DNA of 64,000 nucleotides, taken from the NCBI GenBank assembly GCA_963728475.1, contig CAVSKL010000002.1, forward strand, positions 434,001 to 498,000. The letters are read 5' to 3'. The DNA is from CAVSKL01 sp963728475 [NCBI: Candidatus Eiseniibacteriota bacterium]. GTDB lineage: Bacteria; Eisenbacteria; RBG-16-71-46; JABDJR01. Shown piece by piece: positions 1-10,149 of the stretch (the stretch's first letter is position 1; every line of letters begins with the position of its first letter). The translations under genes and the position numbers were made by a program. The notes under the pieces are model-generated. The model was not told the origin of the DNA, made no database searches, and worked only from the letters and a program-made list of their open reading frames with translations.

Positions 1-51
1 TGCGCTCCCGACCCGGATCCCGGCCCGGCCCCGCCCGCGGAGCGCAACCTC

Positions 52-82
52 CATCTAGCACGCGGGCGGCGGGAGCGGTCAA
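52..82 (-). promoter_or_regulatory. possible divergent promoter leaving the window
   Basis: Read on the minus strand there is a TTGACC box (77-82) followed, after 18-19 bases, by CTAGAT or TAGATG (52-58). A purine-rich GGAGG-like stretch follows just downstream. The -35 box matches other promoters in this window, but the 19-base spacer is long and no gene body is visible, so this is weak. Confidence 0.25.
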
Positions 83-159
83 GGCCCCACCCCCGGTCAT
101 CGAGATTATGAATCACCCCCGGGCGCGCCGGCGGCCGCCGCGGGCCCGCTCCGCCTCGC

Positions 160-188
160 TTGACAGCCGGCACCGGCGCGCATAACCT
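160..188 (+). promoter_or_regulatory. sigma70-like promoter for uvrA
   Basis: TTGACA at 160-165 and TAACCT at 183-188 are separated by 17 bases. The arrangement matches seven other promoter candidates in the window. Transcription would start near 195, about 150 bases before the uvrA ATG. Confidence 0.6.
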
Positions 189-343
189 CTATCGCTTCCG
201 GGACATGCGATCTTCTCTGGCCGGGCGGCGACGCTCTCGCGGAGCGCCCGGCGGCGGTTCTCCGGCGGCCCCCCTCGCCCTGCCGGTCCACCGCGAACCG
301 ATCCCGTAACCGGCCTCGGGGACCCGACGTCGTCCGCTCGATC

Positions 344-3217
344 ATGCAAAACATTTCCATTCGCGGCGCCCGCGAACACAACCTCAAGAACGTCTCCCTG
401 GAGATCCCCCGCGACAAGCTGGTGGTGATCACCGGGGTCAGCGGCTCCGGCAAGTCCAGCCTGGCCTTCGATACCATCTACGCCGAGGGGCAGCGGCGCT
501 ACGTGGAGAGCCTCTCCGCCTACGCGCGGCAGTTCCTGGGACAGATGGAGAAGCCCGACGTCGACCACATCGACGGCCTCTCCCCGGCCATCTCGATCGA
601 GCAGCGCACCGCAGCCCGCAACCCCCGCTCCACCGTGGCCACCGCCACCGAGATCTACGACTACCTCCGGCTCCTCTTCGCCCGGGTGGGCCGCCAGCAC
701 TGCGTCGGCTGCGGCCGGCCGATCTCGCGGCAGACCGTGCAGGAGATGGCGGACCTGGTTCTGGCCGAGGCCCCGGGCCGGCGCACCCAGCTGCTGGCGC
801 CGGTGGTGCGCGGGCGGAAAGGGGAGTACCGGGCTGAACTCCAGGAGATGAAGCGCGAGGGGTTCCTGCGGGCCCGGGTGGACGGCGAGTGGACCGAGCT
901 CGAGACCACCCCCAAGCTCGACAAGAAACGTAAGCACACCATCGAGGTGGTGGTGGACCGGCTCCGCCCCGACCCCGCCCAGCGCCAGCGGCTCACCGAT
1001 TCGCTGGAAACCGCCCTCGGGCTTTCCGGCGGCCTGGTCACGGTGGTGGCGGAGGGGCTGGAAGAGCGGATCCTGAACGAGCACGCCACCTGCGTGGCCT
1101 GCGGGATCTCCTACCCGGACCTGGAACCGCGCATGTTCTCGTTCAACTCCCCCTACGGAGCCTGCCCCGAATGCGACGGGCTCGGCACCCGGATGGAGAT
1201 CGACCCGGAGCGGGTGGTCCCCGACCCCGGCCTCTCCATCGCCCAGGGGGCCATCGCCCCCTACGGGTCGCGGGTGGACAGCGCCTGGCTGGGGGCCAAG
1301 CTCAAGGGGCTGGCCCGGGCCTACAAGATCGACCTCGACCAACCGTGGAAGAAGCACCCCGCCCGCATCCGCAAGCTCCTCCTCTACGGGTCCAACGGCC
1401 AGGAATTCGACGTCAGCTACCGGGACTCCCGGTTCGCGATCAAGTACAAGCAGGAGTGGCGCGGAGTGATCCCCAACCTCATGCGCCGCTACCGCGACTC
1501 GGCCAGCGACAAGGTGCGCGACCACATCCAGCGCTACATGGGCATGACCGCGTGCCAGGCCTGCAGGGGGACCCGGTTGAAGCCGGAATCGCTGGCGGTC
1601 CGGTTGCACGGAGCGAACATCGCCGAGGTCTCGGCGCTGGCGGTCAAGCACGCGGTCCAGTGGGTGGACGGGCTCGAGCTCACCGAACGCGAGCGCCGGA
1701 TCGGCACCCAGGTCCTCAAGGAGATCCGCCAGCGCCTGCAGTTCATGGCCGACGTGGGCCTGGAGTACCTCACCCTCGATCGCAACGCCAGCACTCTCTC
1801 CGGGGGCGAGGCCCAGCGCATCCGGCTCGCCACCCAGGTGGGGTCGCGGCTCATGGGGGTGCTCTACGTCCTCGACGAGCCCTCGATCGGGCTGCACCAT
1901 CGCGACAACCAGCGGCTGCTGCGCACCCTCCTCGCCATGCGCGACCTGGGGAACACGGTGCTGGTGGTGGAGCACGATCTCGACACCATGCGGGCGGCGG
2001 ACTGGATCGTGGACCTGGGCCCCGGTGCGGGAACCCTGGGCGGCTCGGTGGTGGCGGCGGGGACCCCGGCCCGGATCCGGGCGAACCGGGAGTCGCTCAC
2101 CGGGCGCTATCTTTCGGGGCGGGACTCCGTCCCGGTGCCGGCGAGCCGCCGCGCCGGGTCCGGCCGGTCGCTCACCGTGCGTGAGGCGTCCGAGCACAAC
2201 CTGAAGGGGCTCGACGTCCGTTTCCCGCTGGGGGTCTTCATCTGCGTGACCGGGGTGAGCGGGTCGGGAAAGAGCACCCTGGTCAACGAGATCCTGTCCA
2301 AGGGGCTCTCCCGCCACTTCTACGGCTCCTCCGACCCCGCCGGGCGCCACCGCGGGATCGAGGGGCTCGAACACCTGGACAAGGTGGTCAACATCGACCA
2401 GTCGCCCATCGGGCGCACTCCCCGCTCCAATCCCGCCACCTATACCGGGGTGTTCACCGAGATCCGCAGCCTGTTCGCGGAGCTCCCCGAGTCCAAGGTG
2501 CGCGGCTACAAGCCGGGGCGGTTCTCGTTCAACGTGAAGGGGGGGCGCTGCGAGGCCTGCTCCGGGGACGGGGTGGTGAGGATCGAGATGCACTTCCTCC
2601 CCGACGTGTACGTGAAGTGCGACGTGTGCCACGGCCGGCGCTACAACCGTGAGACCCTGGAGATCAACTACAAGGGGAAGAACATCAGCGAGGTGCTGGA
2701 GATGACGGTGGACGAGGCCCGCGAGTTCCTGGGGGCCGTTCCCAACGTCCGCCGGCGCCTGGACGTCCTGCAGGGGGTGGGCCTGGGCTACATCCACCTC
2801 GGGCAGCCCGCCACCACCCTCTCGGGAGGCGAGGCGCAGCGCATGAAGCTGTCCTCGGAGCTGGCCAAGGTGGCCACCGGCAAGACCTTTTACATCCTCG
2901 ACGAACCCACCACCGGACTCCACATCCACGACGTCCGCCAGCTCCTGGCGGTGCTCCAGGAACTGGTGGAACGGGGCAACACGGTGGTGGTGATCGAGCA
3001 CAACCTGGACGTGATCAAGACCGCCGACCATCTCATCGACCTCGGGCCCGAAGGCGGGGACGACGGGGGCCGGCTGGTGGCGGAGGGGACCCCGGAGGAG
3101 GTGGCGGCGGCGGCCGGCTCCTACACCGGCGCCGCCCTCGCCGAGATCCTGGAGACGGAGCCGCGACGATCGAGACGCGACGTCGTGGGCGCGCGCGGCG
3201 CCAAGAACGGACGGTAA
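344..3217 (+). CDS. uvrA: excinuclease ABC subunit A
   Basis: UvrA is the damage-recognising ATPase of nucleotide excision repair; it acts as a dimer with UvrB on DNA in the cytoplasm. The 957-residue protein has the normal family length. It shows two ABC ATPase halves, with Walker A motifs GVSGSGKSS at residues 31-39 and GVSGSGKST ending near K643. Two LSGGEAQR signatures and two Walker B segments ending LDEPS and LDEPT are visible. Zinc-binding CxxC pairs occur in CVACG/CPECDG and [15 protein letters not shown]. The ATG at 344 begins the conserved [16 protein letters not shown] terminus. It is followed after 10 bases by the aminopeptidase gene, so the two are probably co-transcribed. Confidence 0.98.
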   Translation: MQNISIRGAREHNLKNVSLEIPRDKLVVITGVSGSGKSSLAFDTIYAEGQRRYVESLSAYARQFLGQMEKPDVDHIDGLSPAISIEQRTAARNPRSTVATATEIYDYLRLLFARVGRQHCVGCGRPISRQTVQEMADLVLAEAPGRRTQLLAPVVRGRKGEYRAELQEMKREGFLRARVDGEWTELETTPKLDKKRKHTIEVVVDRLRPDPAQRQRLTDSLETALGLSGGLVTVVAEGLEERILNEHATCVACGISYPDLEPRMFSFNSPYGACPECDGLGTRMEIDPERVVPDPGLSIAQGAIAPYGSRVDSAWLGAKLKGLARAYKIDLDQPWKKHPARIRKLLLYGSNGQEFDVSYRDSRFAIKYKQEWRGVIPNLMRRYRDSASDKVRDHIQRYMGMTACQACRGTRLKPESLAVRLHGANIAEVSALAVKHAVQWVDGLELTERERRIGTQVLKEIRQRLQFMADVGLEYLTLDRNASTLSGGEAQRIRLATQVGSRLMGVLYVLDEPSIGLHHRDNQRLLRTLLAMRDLGNTVLVVEHDLDTMRAADWIVDLGPGAGTLGGSVVAAGTPARIRANRESLTGRYLSGRDSVPVPASRRAGSGRSLTVREASEHNLKGLDVRFPLGVFICVTGVSGSGKSTLVNEILSKGLSRHFYGSSDPAGRHRGIEGLEHLDKVVNIDQSPIGRTPRSNPATYTGVFTEIRSLFAELPESKVRGYKPGRFSFNVKGGRCEACSGDGVVRIEMHFLPDVYVKCDVCHGRRYNRETLEINYKGKNISEVLEMTVDEAREFLGAVPNVRRRLDVLQGVGLGYIHLGQPATTLSGGEAQRMKLSSELAKVATGKTFYILDEPTTGLHIHDVRQLLAVLQELVERGNTVVVIEHNLDVIKTADHLIDLGPEGGDDGGRLVAEGTPEEVAAAAGSYTGAALAEILETEPRRSRRDVVGARGAKNGR

Positions 3218-3227
3218 GGAGGAGCGC

Positions 3228-4913
3228 ATGGAAGTCGATCTGAAGCTGAACGTGGAGCAGGGCGACATCGCCGGGACCGCGGGGCCGGCGGTGGTGGTGG
3301 CCCTGTACGAGGGAGGGGAGGCGCCGGGAGGGGCCGCCAAGGCGGTGGACGAGGCGACCGGCGGGCAGATCGCGCGCGCCCTGCGTTCCGGGGACTTCAA
3401 GGGGCGGTCCGAGGAGGTGCTGGTGGTCTACCCCGAGCATCCCGGCCCCCGCGTTCCGGACCGGGTGGTGGTGGTGGGGCTCGGCAAGAAGGATTCGTTC
3501 GACACCGAGACCGCCCGCCGGGTGGGCGCGGTCATCGTCAACACCCTCCGCCGGCTCAAGGTGGCCCGCGCCGCCGCCGCCCTCCCCGGCGGGGACTCGG
3601 GAAAGCCGGTCCGCGACCTGGCGCGGGCGGTGGCCGAAGGGGTGGCGCTGGGAGCCTACCGCTTCGACAACTACTTCCGCGACGGCCGCGCGGAGAAGCT
3701 GGCCCTGGCCGAGCTCACCATCCTGGAGAAGCTGAAGGGGAAGCTGAAGCCGGTTAGCGAGGGCGCCGCCCACGGCTTCCGGGTGGGAATGGCGGCCAAC
3801 GAGGCCCGCGAGCTGGGAAACCTCCCCTCCAACGACATGACCCCCACCGCGATGGCCGCCGCCGCCAAGCGCCTGGGGAAGGAATACGGCTTCAAGGTCA
3901 CGGTGCTGGAGAAGGCCGACTGCGAGAAGCTGGGAATGGGCGCGTTCCTGGGGGTGGCCCGGGGCGCCAAGGAGCCGCCCAAGTTCGTGGTCATGGAGTA
4001 CGACGGGCCCGCTTCCGGAGGCACGGTCTGCCTGGTCGGGAAGGGGATCACCTTCGACGCCGGAGGCATCAGCCTCAAGCCCGCCGCCGAAATGGACCTC
4101 ATGAAGTTCGACATGGGCGGGGCGGCGGCGGTGGTGGGGGCCATGCGCTTCGCCGCCGAGTCCAAGGTCCCGCTGAGAGTGGTGGGCATCATCGCCTGCA
4201 CCTTCAACATGCCCGACGGCGACGCCTACAAGCCCGGGGACATCCTCCGCTCCATGGCCGGGGTGACCATCGAGGTGAAGAACACCGACGCCGAGGGGCG
4301 GCTCGCGCTCTCCGACGCCCTGGCCTACGCGCGCCGGTTTGAACCGGACGCGGTGGTGGACCTGGCCACCCTCACCGGCGCCTGCGTGATCGCGCTGGGG
4401 AGCCATGCCGCCGGACTCATGGGGAACGACGAGTGGCTCCTGGACCGGGTGCACGAGGCCTCGAACGCGGCCGGCGAGCGCGCCTGGCCGCTCCCGCTCT
4501 GGCCCGAGTACCGCGACATGGTCAAGAGCGACGTGGCCGACATCAAGAACACCGCCGGGCGCGAGGCGGGGGCGATCACCGCCGGGGCGTTCCTGGGGGC
4601 GTTCACCAACAGCTACCGGTGGACCCATCTCGACATCGCGGGGGTGGCGTGGAACGCGCCGGCCAAGCCGTACTACGTGGCCGGGGCCACCGGGGCCGGG
4701 GTGCGCATCCTGGCCGAGTTCCTGTCCGGGTGGAAGAAGCCCAAGGGGACCGGGCCGGTTCCGGGGCCTCGGACGTCGTTGCGAACGCTCCCCGAGGACG
4801 CGCCGAGCGCCTTCGAGCCGGCGCCGCCGCGCGCCCGGGGAACCCGCCGGACCGGAGCCAAGAAGGCGGCCGGCAAGGCGCCCCGGAAGGCCACCCGCGG
4901 TCGCAAGGGCTGA
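3228..4913 (+). CDS. pepA: leucyl aminopeptidase (M17) with a basic C-terminal tail
   Basis: This is a cytosolic M17 di-metal exopeptidase that removes N-terminal residues from peptides. The metal and catalytic core is intact: K272 and D277 in the KGITFDAGG segment and the family signature NTDAEGRL at about 352-359. At 561 residues it is about 60 longer than typical members. The extra part is a C-terminal tail beginning around residue 505, rich in Pro, Ala, Arg and Lys (ending AGKAPRKATRGRKG), which looks disordered and could bind nucleic acid. A strong AGGAG ribosome site lies just before the ATG at 3228. Some PepA proteins also act as DNA-binding recombination cofactors, but nothing here proves that role. 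Confidence 0.95.
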   Translation: MEVDLKLNVEQGDIAGTAGPAVVVALYEGGEAPGGAAKAVDEATGGQIARALRSGDFKGRSEEVLVVYPEHPGPRVPDRVVVVGLGKKDSFDTETARRVGAVIVNTLRRLKVARAAAALPGGDSGKPVRDLARAVAEGVALGAYRFDNYFRDGRAEKLALAELTILEKLKGKLKPVSEGAAHGFRVGMAANEARELGNLPSNDMTPTAMAAAAKRLGKEYGFKVTVLEKADCEKLGMGAFLGVARGAKEPPKFVVMEYDGPASGGTVCLVGKGITFDAGGISLKPAAEMDLMKFDMGGAAAVVGAMRFAAESKVPLRVVGIIACTFNMPDGDAYKPGDILRSMAGVTIEVKNTDAEGRLALSDALAYARRFEPDAVVDLATLTGACVIALGSHAAGLMGNDEWLLDRVHEASNAAGERAWPLPLWPEYRDMVKSDVADIKNTAGREAGAITAGAFLGAFTNSYRWTHLDIAGVAWNAPAKPYYVAGATGAGVRILAEFLSGWKKPKGTGPVPGPRTSLRTLPEDAPSAFEPAPPRARGTRRTGAKKAAGKAPRKATRGRKG

Positions 4914-4938
4914 GGCCGGCCGCTACGCAGCAAAATGG

Positions 4939-4960
4939 GCTTGTGATAGTATTCACAAGC
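4939..4960 (+). promoter_or_regulatory. Rex- or CRP-like palindromic operator before gcvT
   Basis: A perfect inverted repeat has 8-base arms GCTTGTGA (4939-4946) and TCACAAGC (4953-4960) around TAGTAT (4947-4952). The inner TTGTGA-N6-TCACAA fits the known Rex (NADH sensor) consensus, and TGTGA-N6-TCACA also fits the CRP/FNR family. The central TAGTAT, preceded by TGA, reads as an extended -10 box, so a bound protein would cover the promoter and repress it. It lies 32 bases before the gcvT ATG. The regulator's identity is inference. Confidence 0.6.
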
Positions 4961-4991
4961 TCTTGGGCGATCCGGAAAGGCGAGGGGTGGG

Positions 4992-6116
4992 ATGTCTGGA
5001 ACCGACGGGAAGAAGACCGCTCTGTTCGACCGGCATGCGGCTCTGGGGGCGAAGATGGTGCCCTTCGCCGGCTACGTGATGCCGCTCCAGTACACCGGGC
5101 AGATCGCCGAGCACCAGGCGGTGCGGACCGGCCTGGGGCTCTTCGATCTCTCTCACATGGGGGAGTTCCGGCTCACCGGGCCGGGGGCGCTGGAGGCGGC
5201 GGACCGGCTGGTGACCAACCGGGTGGCCGGCACCGATCCCGGGCAGGCGGTCTACTCGCCGATGTGCCGTGAGGACGCCGGGATCGTGGACGACCTCATC
5301 GTCTACCACCTTCCGGACTCGGTGCTCCTGGTGGTGAACGCGGCGAACCTGGACAAGGACGAGGCCTGGGTGCGCGAGCACCTGCCCGCGGGAGTCGGAT
5401 TCGAAAACGAGTCGGACCGGACCTCGCTCATCGCGGTCCAGGGGCCGGGGACCGAGGCGTTCCTGGCCGGGCTCACCGCGACCGACCTCGGGGTCATGGA
5501 CACCTACACCGCGGTCCGGGGACGGGTCGCCGGCGTCGAGGCCCTGATCTCCCGCACCGGCTACACCGGCGAGGACGGGTTCGAACTCTACGTGGACGAC
5601 GGCCGGGCGCCGGAACTCTGGGACCGCCTCCTCGAAAGCGGCGCTCCCCTTGGCCTGAAGCCGGTGGGGCTCGCCGCCCGCGACACCCTCCGCTTCGAGA
5701 TGGGCTACTGCCTTTACGGGAACGACATCGACGACACCACCACCCCGCTCGAGGCGGGCCTGGGCTGGACGGTGAAGCTCGACAAGGACGCCTTCATCGG
5801 ACGCGAGACCCTCCTCGCCCAGAAGGAGCGGGGGGTGTCGCGGAAGCTGGTGGGGCTGGCTCCGGCCTCGGAGAAGGCCATCCCCCGCAAGGGGTACCGG
5901 GTGGTCGCCGGCGGCCGCGAGGCCGGTCGGGTCACCAGCGGGACCTTCGCCCCGTCGGTGGGGCGGGGACTGGGTCTGGGCTACGTGGCCGCGGACCTGG
6001 CCCGGCCGGGGCAGCCGGTCGGCATCGACATCCGGGGGCGGATCGAGGACGCGGTGACGGCCCGTCTGCCCTTCTACACCGGGGGGAGCCGCCGGGCCCC
6101 CGGTAAGCACGCGTAA
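4992..6116 (+). CDS. gcvT: glycine cleavage system T protein (aminomethyltransferase)
   Basis: GcvT transfers the methylene group from aminomethyl-lipoyl GcvH to tetrahydrofolate, releasing ammonia. The 374-residue protein has normal length and the typical opening with LFDRHAALGAKMVPFAGY and QYTGQIAEHQAVR. The folate-binding core (LFDLSHMGEF, SRTGYTGEDGFELY) and the C-terminal barrel (GRVTSGTFAPSVG) are clear. The ATG at 4992 follows a GGCGAGGGG ribosome site. It is the first gene of a complete gcvT-gcvH-gcvPA-gcvPB operon, with a palindromic operator overlapping its probable promoter. Confidence 0.98.
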   Translation: MSGTDGKKTALFDRHAALGAKMVPFAGYVMPLQYTGQIAEHQAVRTGLGLFDLSHMGEFRLTGPGALEAADRLVTNRVAGTDPGQAVYSPMCREDAGIVDDLIVYHLPDSVLLVVNAANLDKDEAWVREHLPAGVGFENESDRTSLIAVQGPGTEAFLAGLTATDLGVMDTYTAVRGRVAGVEALISRTGYTGEDGFELYVDDGRAPELWDRLLESGAPLGLKPVGLAARDTLRFEMGYCLYGNDIDDTTTPLEAGLGWTVKLDKDAFIGRETLLAQKERGVSRKLVGLAPASEKAIPRKGYRVVAGGREAGRVTSGTFAPSVGRGLGLGYVAADLARPGQPVGIDIRGRIEDAVTARLPFYTGGSRRAPGKHA

Positions 6117-6148
6117 ACCACCGCCGGCCGCGGCCGGGAGAGGACGCC

Positions 6149-6535
6149 ATGGAGACGCCCAAGGATCTCAAGTACACCGAAGACCATGAGTGGGTGCGCC
6201 TGGAAGGCAAGACCGCCTGGGTGGGGATCACCGATTACGCCCAGGGCGAGCTCGGGGACATCGTGTTCGTGGAGCTCCCCGAGACCGGCACCGAGGTCGG
6301 GCAGGGAAGCACCTTCGGCACCATCGAGGCGGTGAAGACGGTGAGCGACCTCTTCGCCCCGGTGAGCGGCAAGGTCACCGAGGTGAACGGCGCCCTGGCC
6401 GCCAGCCCCGAGCGCATCAACACGTCCCCCTACGGGGACGGCTGGATGCTCAAGCTCGAGGTGGCCGACCCCGGCGAGATGGACAAGCTGATGGACGCGG
6501 ACGCCTACCTCGCGCACGTGGGGGAGGGTCACTAG
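6149..6535 (+). CDS. gcvH: glycine cleavage system H protein
   Basis: GcvH is the lipoyl-carrying shuttle between the P, T and L proteins. The 128-residue chain is standard in length. The lipoylation lysine is K63, in FGTIEAVKTVSDL, and the barrel residues around GITDYAQGELGDIVFVELPE are conserved. It lies 32 bases after gcvT and one base before the TTG start of gcvPA, so it belongs to the same transcript. Confidence 0.98.
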   Translation: METPKDLKYTEDHEWVRLEGKTAWVGITDYAQGELGDIVFVELPETGTEVGQGSTFGTIEAVKTVSDLFAPVSGKVTEVNGALAASPERINTSPYGDGWMLKLEVADPGEMDKLMDADAYLAHVGEGH

Positions 6536-6536
6536 C

Positions 6537-7901
6537 TTGCGATTTCCGTATGTCCCTCGCGGGGACGGCGAGGAGGAGCTCATGCTCCGGGCGGCGGGGG
6601 CGGCGTCCTTCGAGGAGCTGCTGGCCCCGGTGCCGGAGCGGGTCCGGCTCCAGGGCCGGCTGAACCTCCCCGGCCCCAAGAGCGAGTTCGAAGTGGCGCG
6701 GCGGCTCGAGGCGATGGCCGCCAGGAACGGCCATTCCGGGGTGCGGCGGGTGTTCCTGGGGGCCGGCGCCTACGACCACCTGGTCCCGGCGGCGGTGGAC
6801 CACCTGAGCTTCCGGTCCGAGTTCTACACCGCCTATACCCCGTACCAGCCCGAGGTCTCCCAGGGCACGCTGGCGGTGATCTTCGAGTTCCAGACCATGA
6901 TGGCGGAGCTCACCGGCATGGACCTCGCGAACGCCTCGCTCTACGACGGGGCCACCGCGCTGGCCGAGGCCGCCCTCCTCGCGGTGGCGGTGACCGGACG
7001 GAAGAGGGTCCTGGTGGCGGGCCCCCTCCATCCCCACTACGTGCAGGTGCTGCGCACCCTGTGCGCGGGGCAGGGGATCGAGATCGCGCTCGACCCCGCT
7101 CCCGACGGGGTCGCCGACCGGGGGTGGCTCCGCGACGGCCTGGCTGCGGGGCCGGCGGCGGTGGTGGCCCAGTGCCCGAACTTCCTGGGCATCGTGGAAG
7201 ACCTCACCGACGTCTTCGACCTCGCCCGCGCTGCCGAAGCGCGCTCGATCGCGGTGTTCGAGCCCCATGCGCTGGCCCTCTACAAGACCCCCGGGGCCAT
7301 GGGCGCCGACCTCGCGGTGGGGGAAGGGCTCTCCCTGGGCACCCCGCCCCAGTTCGGCGGGCCCGCGCTCGGGATCTTCACCGCCCGCCGGGAGTTCGTG
7401 CGCTACCTGCCGGGGCGGCTGATCGGCGAGACCCTGGACCGGGACGGAAAGCGCGCCTACGTGATGACGCTCCAGACCCGCGAGCAGCACATCCGCCGGG
7501 AGAAGGCGACCTCCAACATCTGCACCAACCAGGGGCTCCTGGCGCTGCGGGCCACCATCTATCTTTCGCTCATGGGCCCGGCGGGGATGCGCGAGACCGC
7601 CGAGCAGTGCCTGGAGCGCGCGCACTACGCCGCCGGCCGGCTGGCCGCGCTCCCCGGCTTCCGGCTCCGCCACCAGGCCCCCTTCTTCCACGAGTTCGCG
7701 CTGGAGTGCCCGCGCCCGGCGCGGGAGATCGTGCGCGGTTGCCTCGAGCGCGGGATCGTCCCCGGTGCGAACCTGGGGCGGTTCGCCGGCCTCGGCCCGG
7801 AAGGATCGGACCGGCTGCTCCTGGTCTGCGCCACCGAGAAACACTCCCGCGAGGATCTGGACGCGTTGACCGACGCGGTGAAGGAGGCGGCCGGTGCCTG
7901 A
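6537..7901 (+). CDS. gcvPA: glycine dehydrogenase (decarboxylating) subunit 1
   Basis: This is the alpha half of the split, heterotetrameric P protein that decarboxylates glycine. It has 454 residues and lacks the PLP lysine, as expected for subunit 1. Recognisable segments are [20 protein letters not shown] and [15 protein letters not shown]. The start is a TTG at 6537, directly after the gcvH stop and supported by a GGAGG at about 6522. The coding end overlaps the GTG of gcvPB by 8 bases, which suggests translational coupling of the two subunits. Confidence 0.96.
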   Translation: MRFPYVPRGDGEEELMLRAAGAASFEELLAPVPERVRLQGRLNLPGPKSEFEVARRLEAMAARNGHSGVRRVFLGAGAYDHLVPAAVDHLSFRSEFYTAYTPYQPEVSQGTLAVIFEFQTMMAELTGMDLANASLYDGATALAEAALLAVAVTGRKRVLVAGPLHPHYVQVLRTLCAGQGIEIALDPAPDGVADRGWLRDGLAAGPAAVVAQCPNFLGIVEDLTDVFDLARAAEARSIAVFEPHALALYKTPGAMGADLAVGEGLSLGTPPQFGGPALGIFTARREFVRYLPGRLIGETLDRDGKRAYVMTLQTREQHIRREKATSNICTNQGLLALRATIYLSLMGPAGMRETAEQCLERAHYAAGRLAALPGFRLRHQAPFFHEFALECPRPAREIVRGCLERGIVPGANLGRFAGLGPEGSDRLLLVCATEKHSREDLDALTDAVKEAAGA

Positions 7902-9354
7902 AAAGCTCATCTTCGAACGGTCGCGCCCCGGGGTGCGGGGAGCGCTCCTTCCCGAACTCGACGTCCCCGCGCGCGGCACCGAGGCCCTGGTGCCGGAGGC
8001 TCTACGGCGGGCGAAGCCGCTCGACCTTCCCGAGGTGAGCGAACCCGAGGTGGTGCGCCACTTCACCAACCTCTCGGTGCTGAACCACCACGTGGACCGG
8101 GACTTCTATCCTCTGGGGTCGTGCACCATGAAGTACAACCCCAAGATCAACGATCGCATGGCCGCCCTTCCCGGGTTCGCCGGGCTCCACCCCCTCACCC
8201 CGGAAGGGGACTGCCAGGGGGCGCTGGAGCTGCTCAAGACACTGGAGCGCGCCCTGGCCGAGATCACCGGGCTTCCCGCGGTCTCTCTCCAGCCCGCGGC
8301 GGGGGCGGAGGGGGAACTCACCGCCATGCTGATGGCCCGCGCCTGGCATCGCTCCCGGGGCGAGGACCGCGACCAGGTCATCATCCCCGACTCCGCCCAC
8401 GGCACCAACCCGGCCTCGGTCCGGATCGCGGGCATGCACGCGGTCGAGATCAAGTCCAACGCCAACGGGAAGGTGGACCTGGAGGCGCTTGGCCGGGCCG
8501 CGGGCCCCCGCACCGCGGCCATGATGCTCACCAACCCCAATACCCTGGGGATCTTCGAGAGCCGGATCGGCGAGGTGGCGGAGATCGTCCATGCCGCCGG
8601 CGGGCTCATGTACCTGGACGGCGCCAACATGAACGCGCTGATGGGGCTGGTCCGTCCCGGCGAGATGGGCTTCGACATGATGCACCTGAACCTCCACAAG
8701 ACCTTCTCCACCCCCCACGGGGGCGGAGGGCCGGGGGCGGGGCCGGTGGCGGTCCGCGCCGACCTGGAGCCGTTCCTGCCGTTCCCGGTGGTGGTGGAGG
8801 AGGAGAGCGGGTTCCGGTTCGACTACGACCGCCCCCTCTCGGTGGGCCGGATGCACGGGTTCTTCGGGAACTTCGGGGTGCTGGTGCGGGCCATGGCCTA
8901 CATCATGAGCCTGGGGGCGGAAGGGCTGGCCTCGGTCAGCCGCAATGCGATCCTGAACGCCAACTACCTCCTGGCCGGCCTGCGCGAGAATTACCTCCTG
9001 CCCTACCCCGGCCCCTGCATGCACGAGTTCGTGCTGTCGGCGGCGAAGCAGAAGCAGCGGGGGGTGCGGGCGGCGGACGTGTCCAAGCGGCTTCTGGATT
9101 TCGGCGTCCACGCTCCCACCACCTACTTCCCGCTGATCGTGGACGAGGCGCTCATGATCGAGCCCACCGAGAGCGAGTCCAAGGCCACCCTGGACCGCTT
9201 CGTGGAGATCATGCGCACCATCGCCCGCGAGGTGGAGGAGGATCCGGGGAAGGTCAAGGGGGCCCCCTACACCACCCCGGTGGCGCGTCCGGACGAAGCC
9301 CGGGCCGCGCGCCAGCTCAAACTGAAGTGGACCCCCGGAGATGGAGAGGCCTGA
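7894..9354 (+). CDS. gcvPB: glycine dehydrogenase (decarboxylating) subunit 2
   Basis: This is the PLP-binding beta half of the P protein. It has 486 residues; the PLP lysine is K269 in [17 protein letters not shown]. The N-terminal [12 protein letters not shown] and the central [10 protein letters not shown] motifs are typical. The GTG start overlaps the end of gcvPA, and the last codons overlap the next reading frame by 14 bases. Together with gcvT and gcvH it gives all glycine-cleavage proteins except the shared L protein, which is not in the window. Confidence 0.97.
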   Translation: MPEKLIFERSRPGVRGALLPELDVPARGTEALVPEALRRAKPLDLPEVSEPEVVRHFTNLSVLNHHVDRDFYPLGSCTMKYNPKINDRMAALPGFAGLHPLTPEGDCQGALELLKTLERALAEITGLPAVSLQPAAGAEGELTAMLMARAWHRSRGEDRDQVIIPDSAHGTNPASVRIAGMHAVEIKSNANGKVDLEALGRAAGPRTAAMMLTNPNTLGIFESRIGEVAEIVHAAGGLMYLDGANMNALMGLVRPGEMGFDMMHLNLHKTFSTPHGGGGPGAGPVAVRADLEPFLPFPVVVEEESGFRFDYDRPLSVGRMHGFFGNFGVLVRAMAYIMSLGAEGLASVSRNAILNANYLLAGLRENYLLPYPGPCMHEFVLSAAKQKQRGVRAADVSKRLLDFGVHAPTTYFPLIVDEALMIEPTESESKATLDRFVEIMRTIAREVEEDPGKVKGAPYTTPVARPDEARAARQLKLKWTPGDGEA

Positions 9355-9775
9355 CCCCAAGGTGGAGCTAACCTGGACGGTGAATCCGTTCACCGCGGAG
9401 CGGGCCAAGGGGGTCTCGGCCCTGGCGGTGGCGGCGGCGACCGCTTACGCCGCGCTCGCTCTCGGTGGAATGGTGATCGGGCTCCTGGCCGTCCTGGTTC
9501 TGGCGGGTGGCGTGGGCCCGTTCTTCGTCTCCACCCGCTACCGCCTCACCCCCGAGCGGGTCGAGGTGCGTTCGCCCTTCCAGCGGGTCTCGCGCCCGTG
9601 GAAGGAATTCCGCCGGAGCTACGTGGGGGCGCGCGGGGTGAGTCTGAGCCCGTTCCGGGGCCGGCACCCCCTGGAGCCGTATCGGAGCGTGATGTTGCGC
9701 TTCGGCGGCCGGCGCGAGGAGATCCTGGAATGGGTCCGCGCCTACGGGCCGCCCCCGCCGGAGCGGAAGGCGTGA
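9341..9775 (+). CDS. small membrane protein with PH-like C-terminal domain
   Basis: I do not recognise a named family. The 144-residue protein has a hydrophobic stretch at about residues 24-62, likely two closely spaced membrane helices. A cytoplasmic part follows with the pattern [16 protein letters not shown], which resembles the start of bacterial PH-like (bPH) domains. The ATG overlaps the end of gcvPB, and its stop overlaps the GTG of the next small gene, so it is translated within the glycine-cleavage transcript. Any functional link to glycine cleavage is unproven; such overlap can be simple packing. Confidence 0.7.
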   Translation: MERPDPKVELTWTVNPFTAERAKGVSALAVAAATAYAALALGGMVIGLLAVLVLAGGVGPFFVSTRYRLTPERVEVRSPFQRVSRPWKEFRRSYVGARGVSLSPFRGRHPLEPYRSVMLRFGGRREEILEWVRAYGPPPPERKA

Positions 9776-10149
9776 CCGGGGAGGGAGGGGGCGCCGGGGA
9801 GCGGGAACCGGGTCCCGAGGATCTGGCGCTCTTCGACAAGCTGGCGCAGTGGCTGGCCCGGCGCCGGCTCGCCACCGTCGCCGTGCTCTTCCTGGAGTCG
9901 GTCAAGCCCCTCACCTTCGTGGGGAGCCAGGCCATGTACTTCTTCGAGCCGGTGGTGAAGGCATTTCTGCGGGGGGACGAGTACAGCCGCTTCGCCCGGC
10001 TGATGGAGGACCGCGACAACATGGAGCGGTTCCTGCAACGGATCGAGGCGGCGGAGGAGGCGCAGCGGGAACGGGAGCGGGAGGAAAAACGACGACGCAA
10101 GCAAGACCAGGCGGGGCCGCCCAAGCCCCCAGGGAGGAACGCGGTTTGA
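9772..10149 (+). CDS. small charged protein of unknown function
   Basis: The 125-residue product begins at GTG 9772, overlapping the upstream TGA as GTGA. A longer in-frame reading reaches back to 9598 but would lie inside the previous gene. The middle (ATVAVLFLESVKPLTFVGSQ, then AMYFFEPVV) is moderately hydrophobic, suggesting a membrane-associated or buried helix. The C-terminal third is an extremely charged Glu/Arg run, probably helical or coiled. Its stop overlaps the TTG start of the GlmL gene, so it may belong with that pair. No function is assigned. Confidence 0.65.
   Translation: MTGEGGGAGEREPGPEDLALFDKLAQWLARRRLATVAVLFLESVKPLTFVGSQAMYFFEPVVKAFLRGDEYSRFARLMEDRDNMERFLQRIEAAEEAQREREREEKRRRKQDQAGPPKPPGRNAV

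Larger units (their letters stand above)
1..343. other. intergenic region upstream of uvrA
   Basis: This 343-base stretch holds no convincing gene. It carries a good + strand promoter at 160-188 for uvrA, leaving an untranslated leader of about 150 bases, and a weaker minus-strand promoter candidate at 52-82 pointing off the left edge. The rest is GC-rich sequence without an obvious terminator or repeat. I saw no LexA-type palindrome in front of uvrA, so SOS control cannot be claimed. Confidence 0.5.

Noticed and set aside
113-3400. 1095-codon open frame on the minus strand across uvrA
   Set aside because: It is a shadow of GC-rich codon bias antisense to uvrA; the translation is low-complexity (His, Leu, Gly, Val, Pro rich) and matches no family.
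9598-9771. Upstream extension of the small charged protein to 9598
   Set aside because: The extra 58 codons lie wholly inside the PH-like gene in another frame; the GTG at 9772 overlapping the stop is the more likely start.
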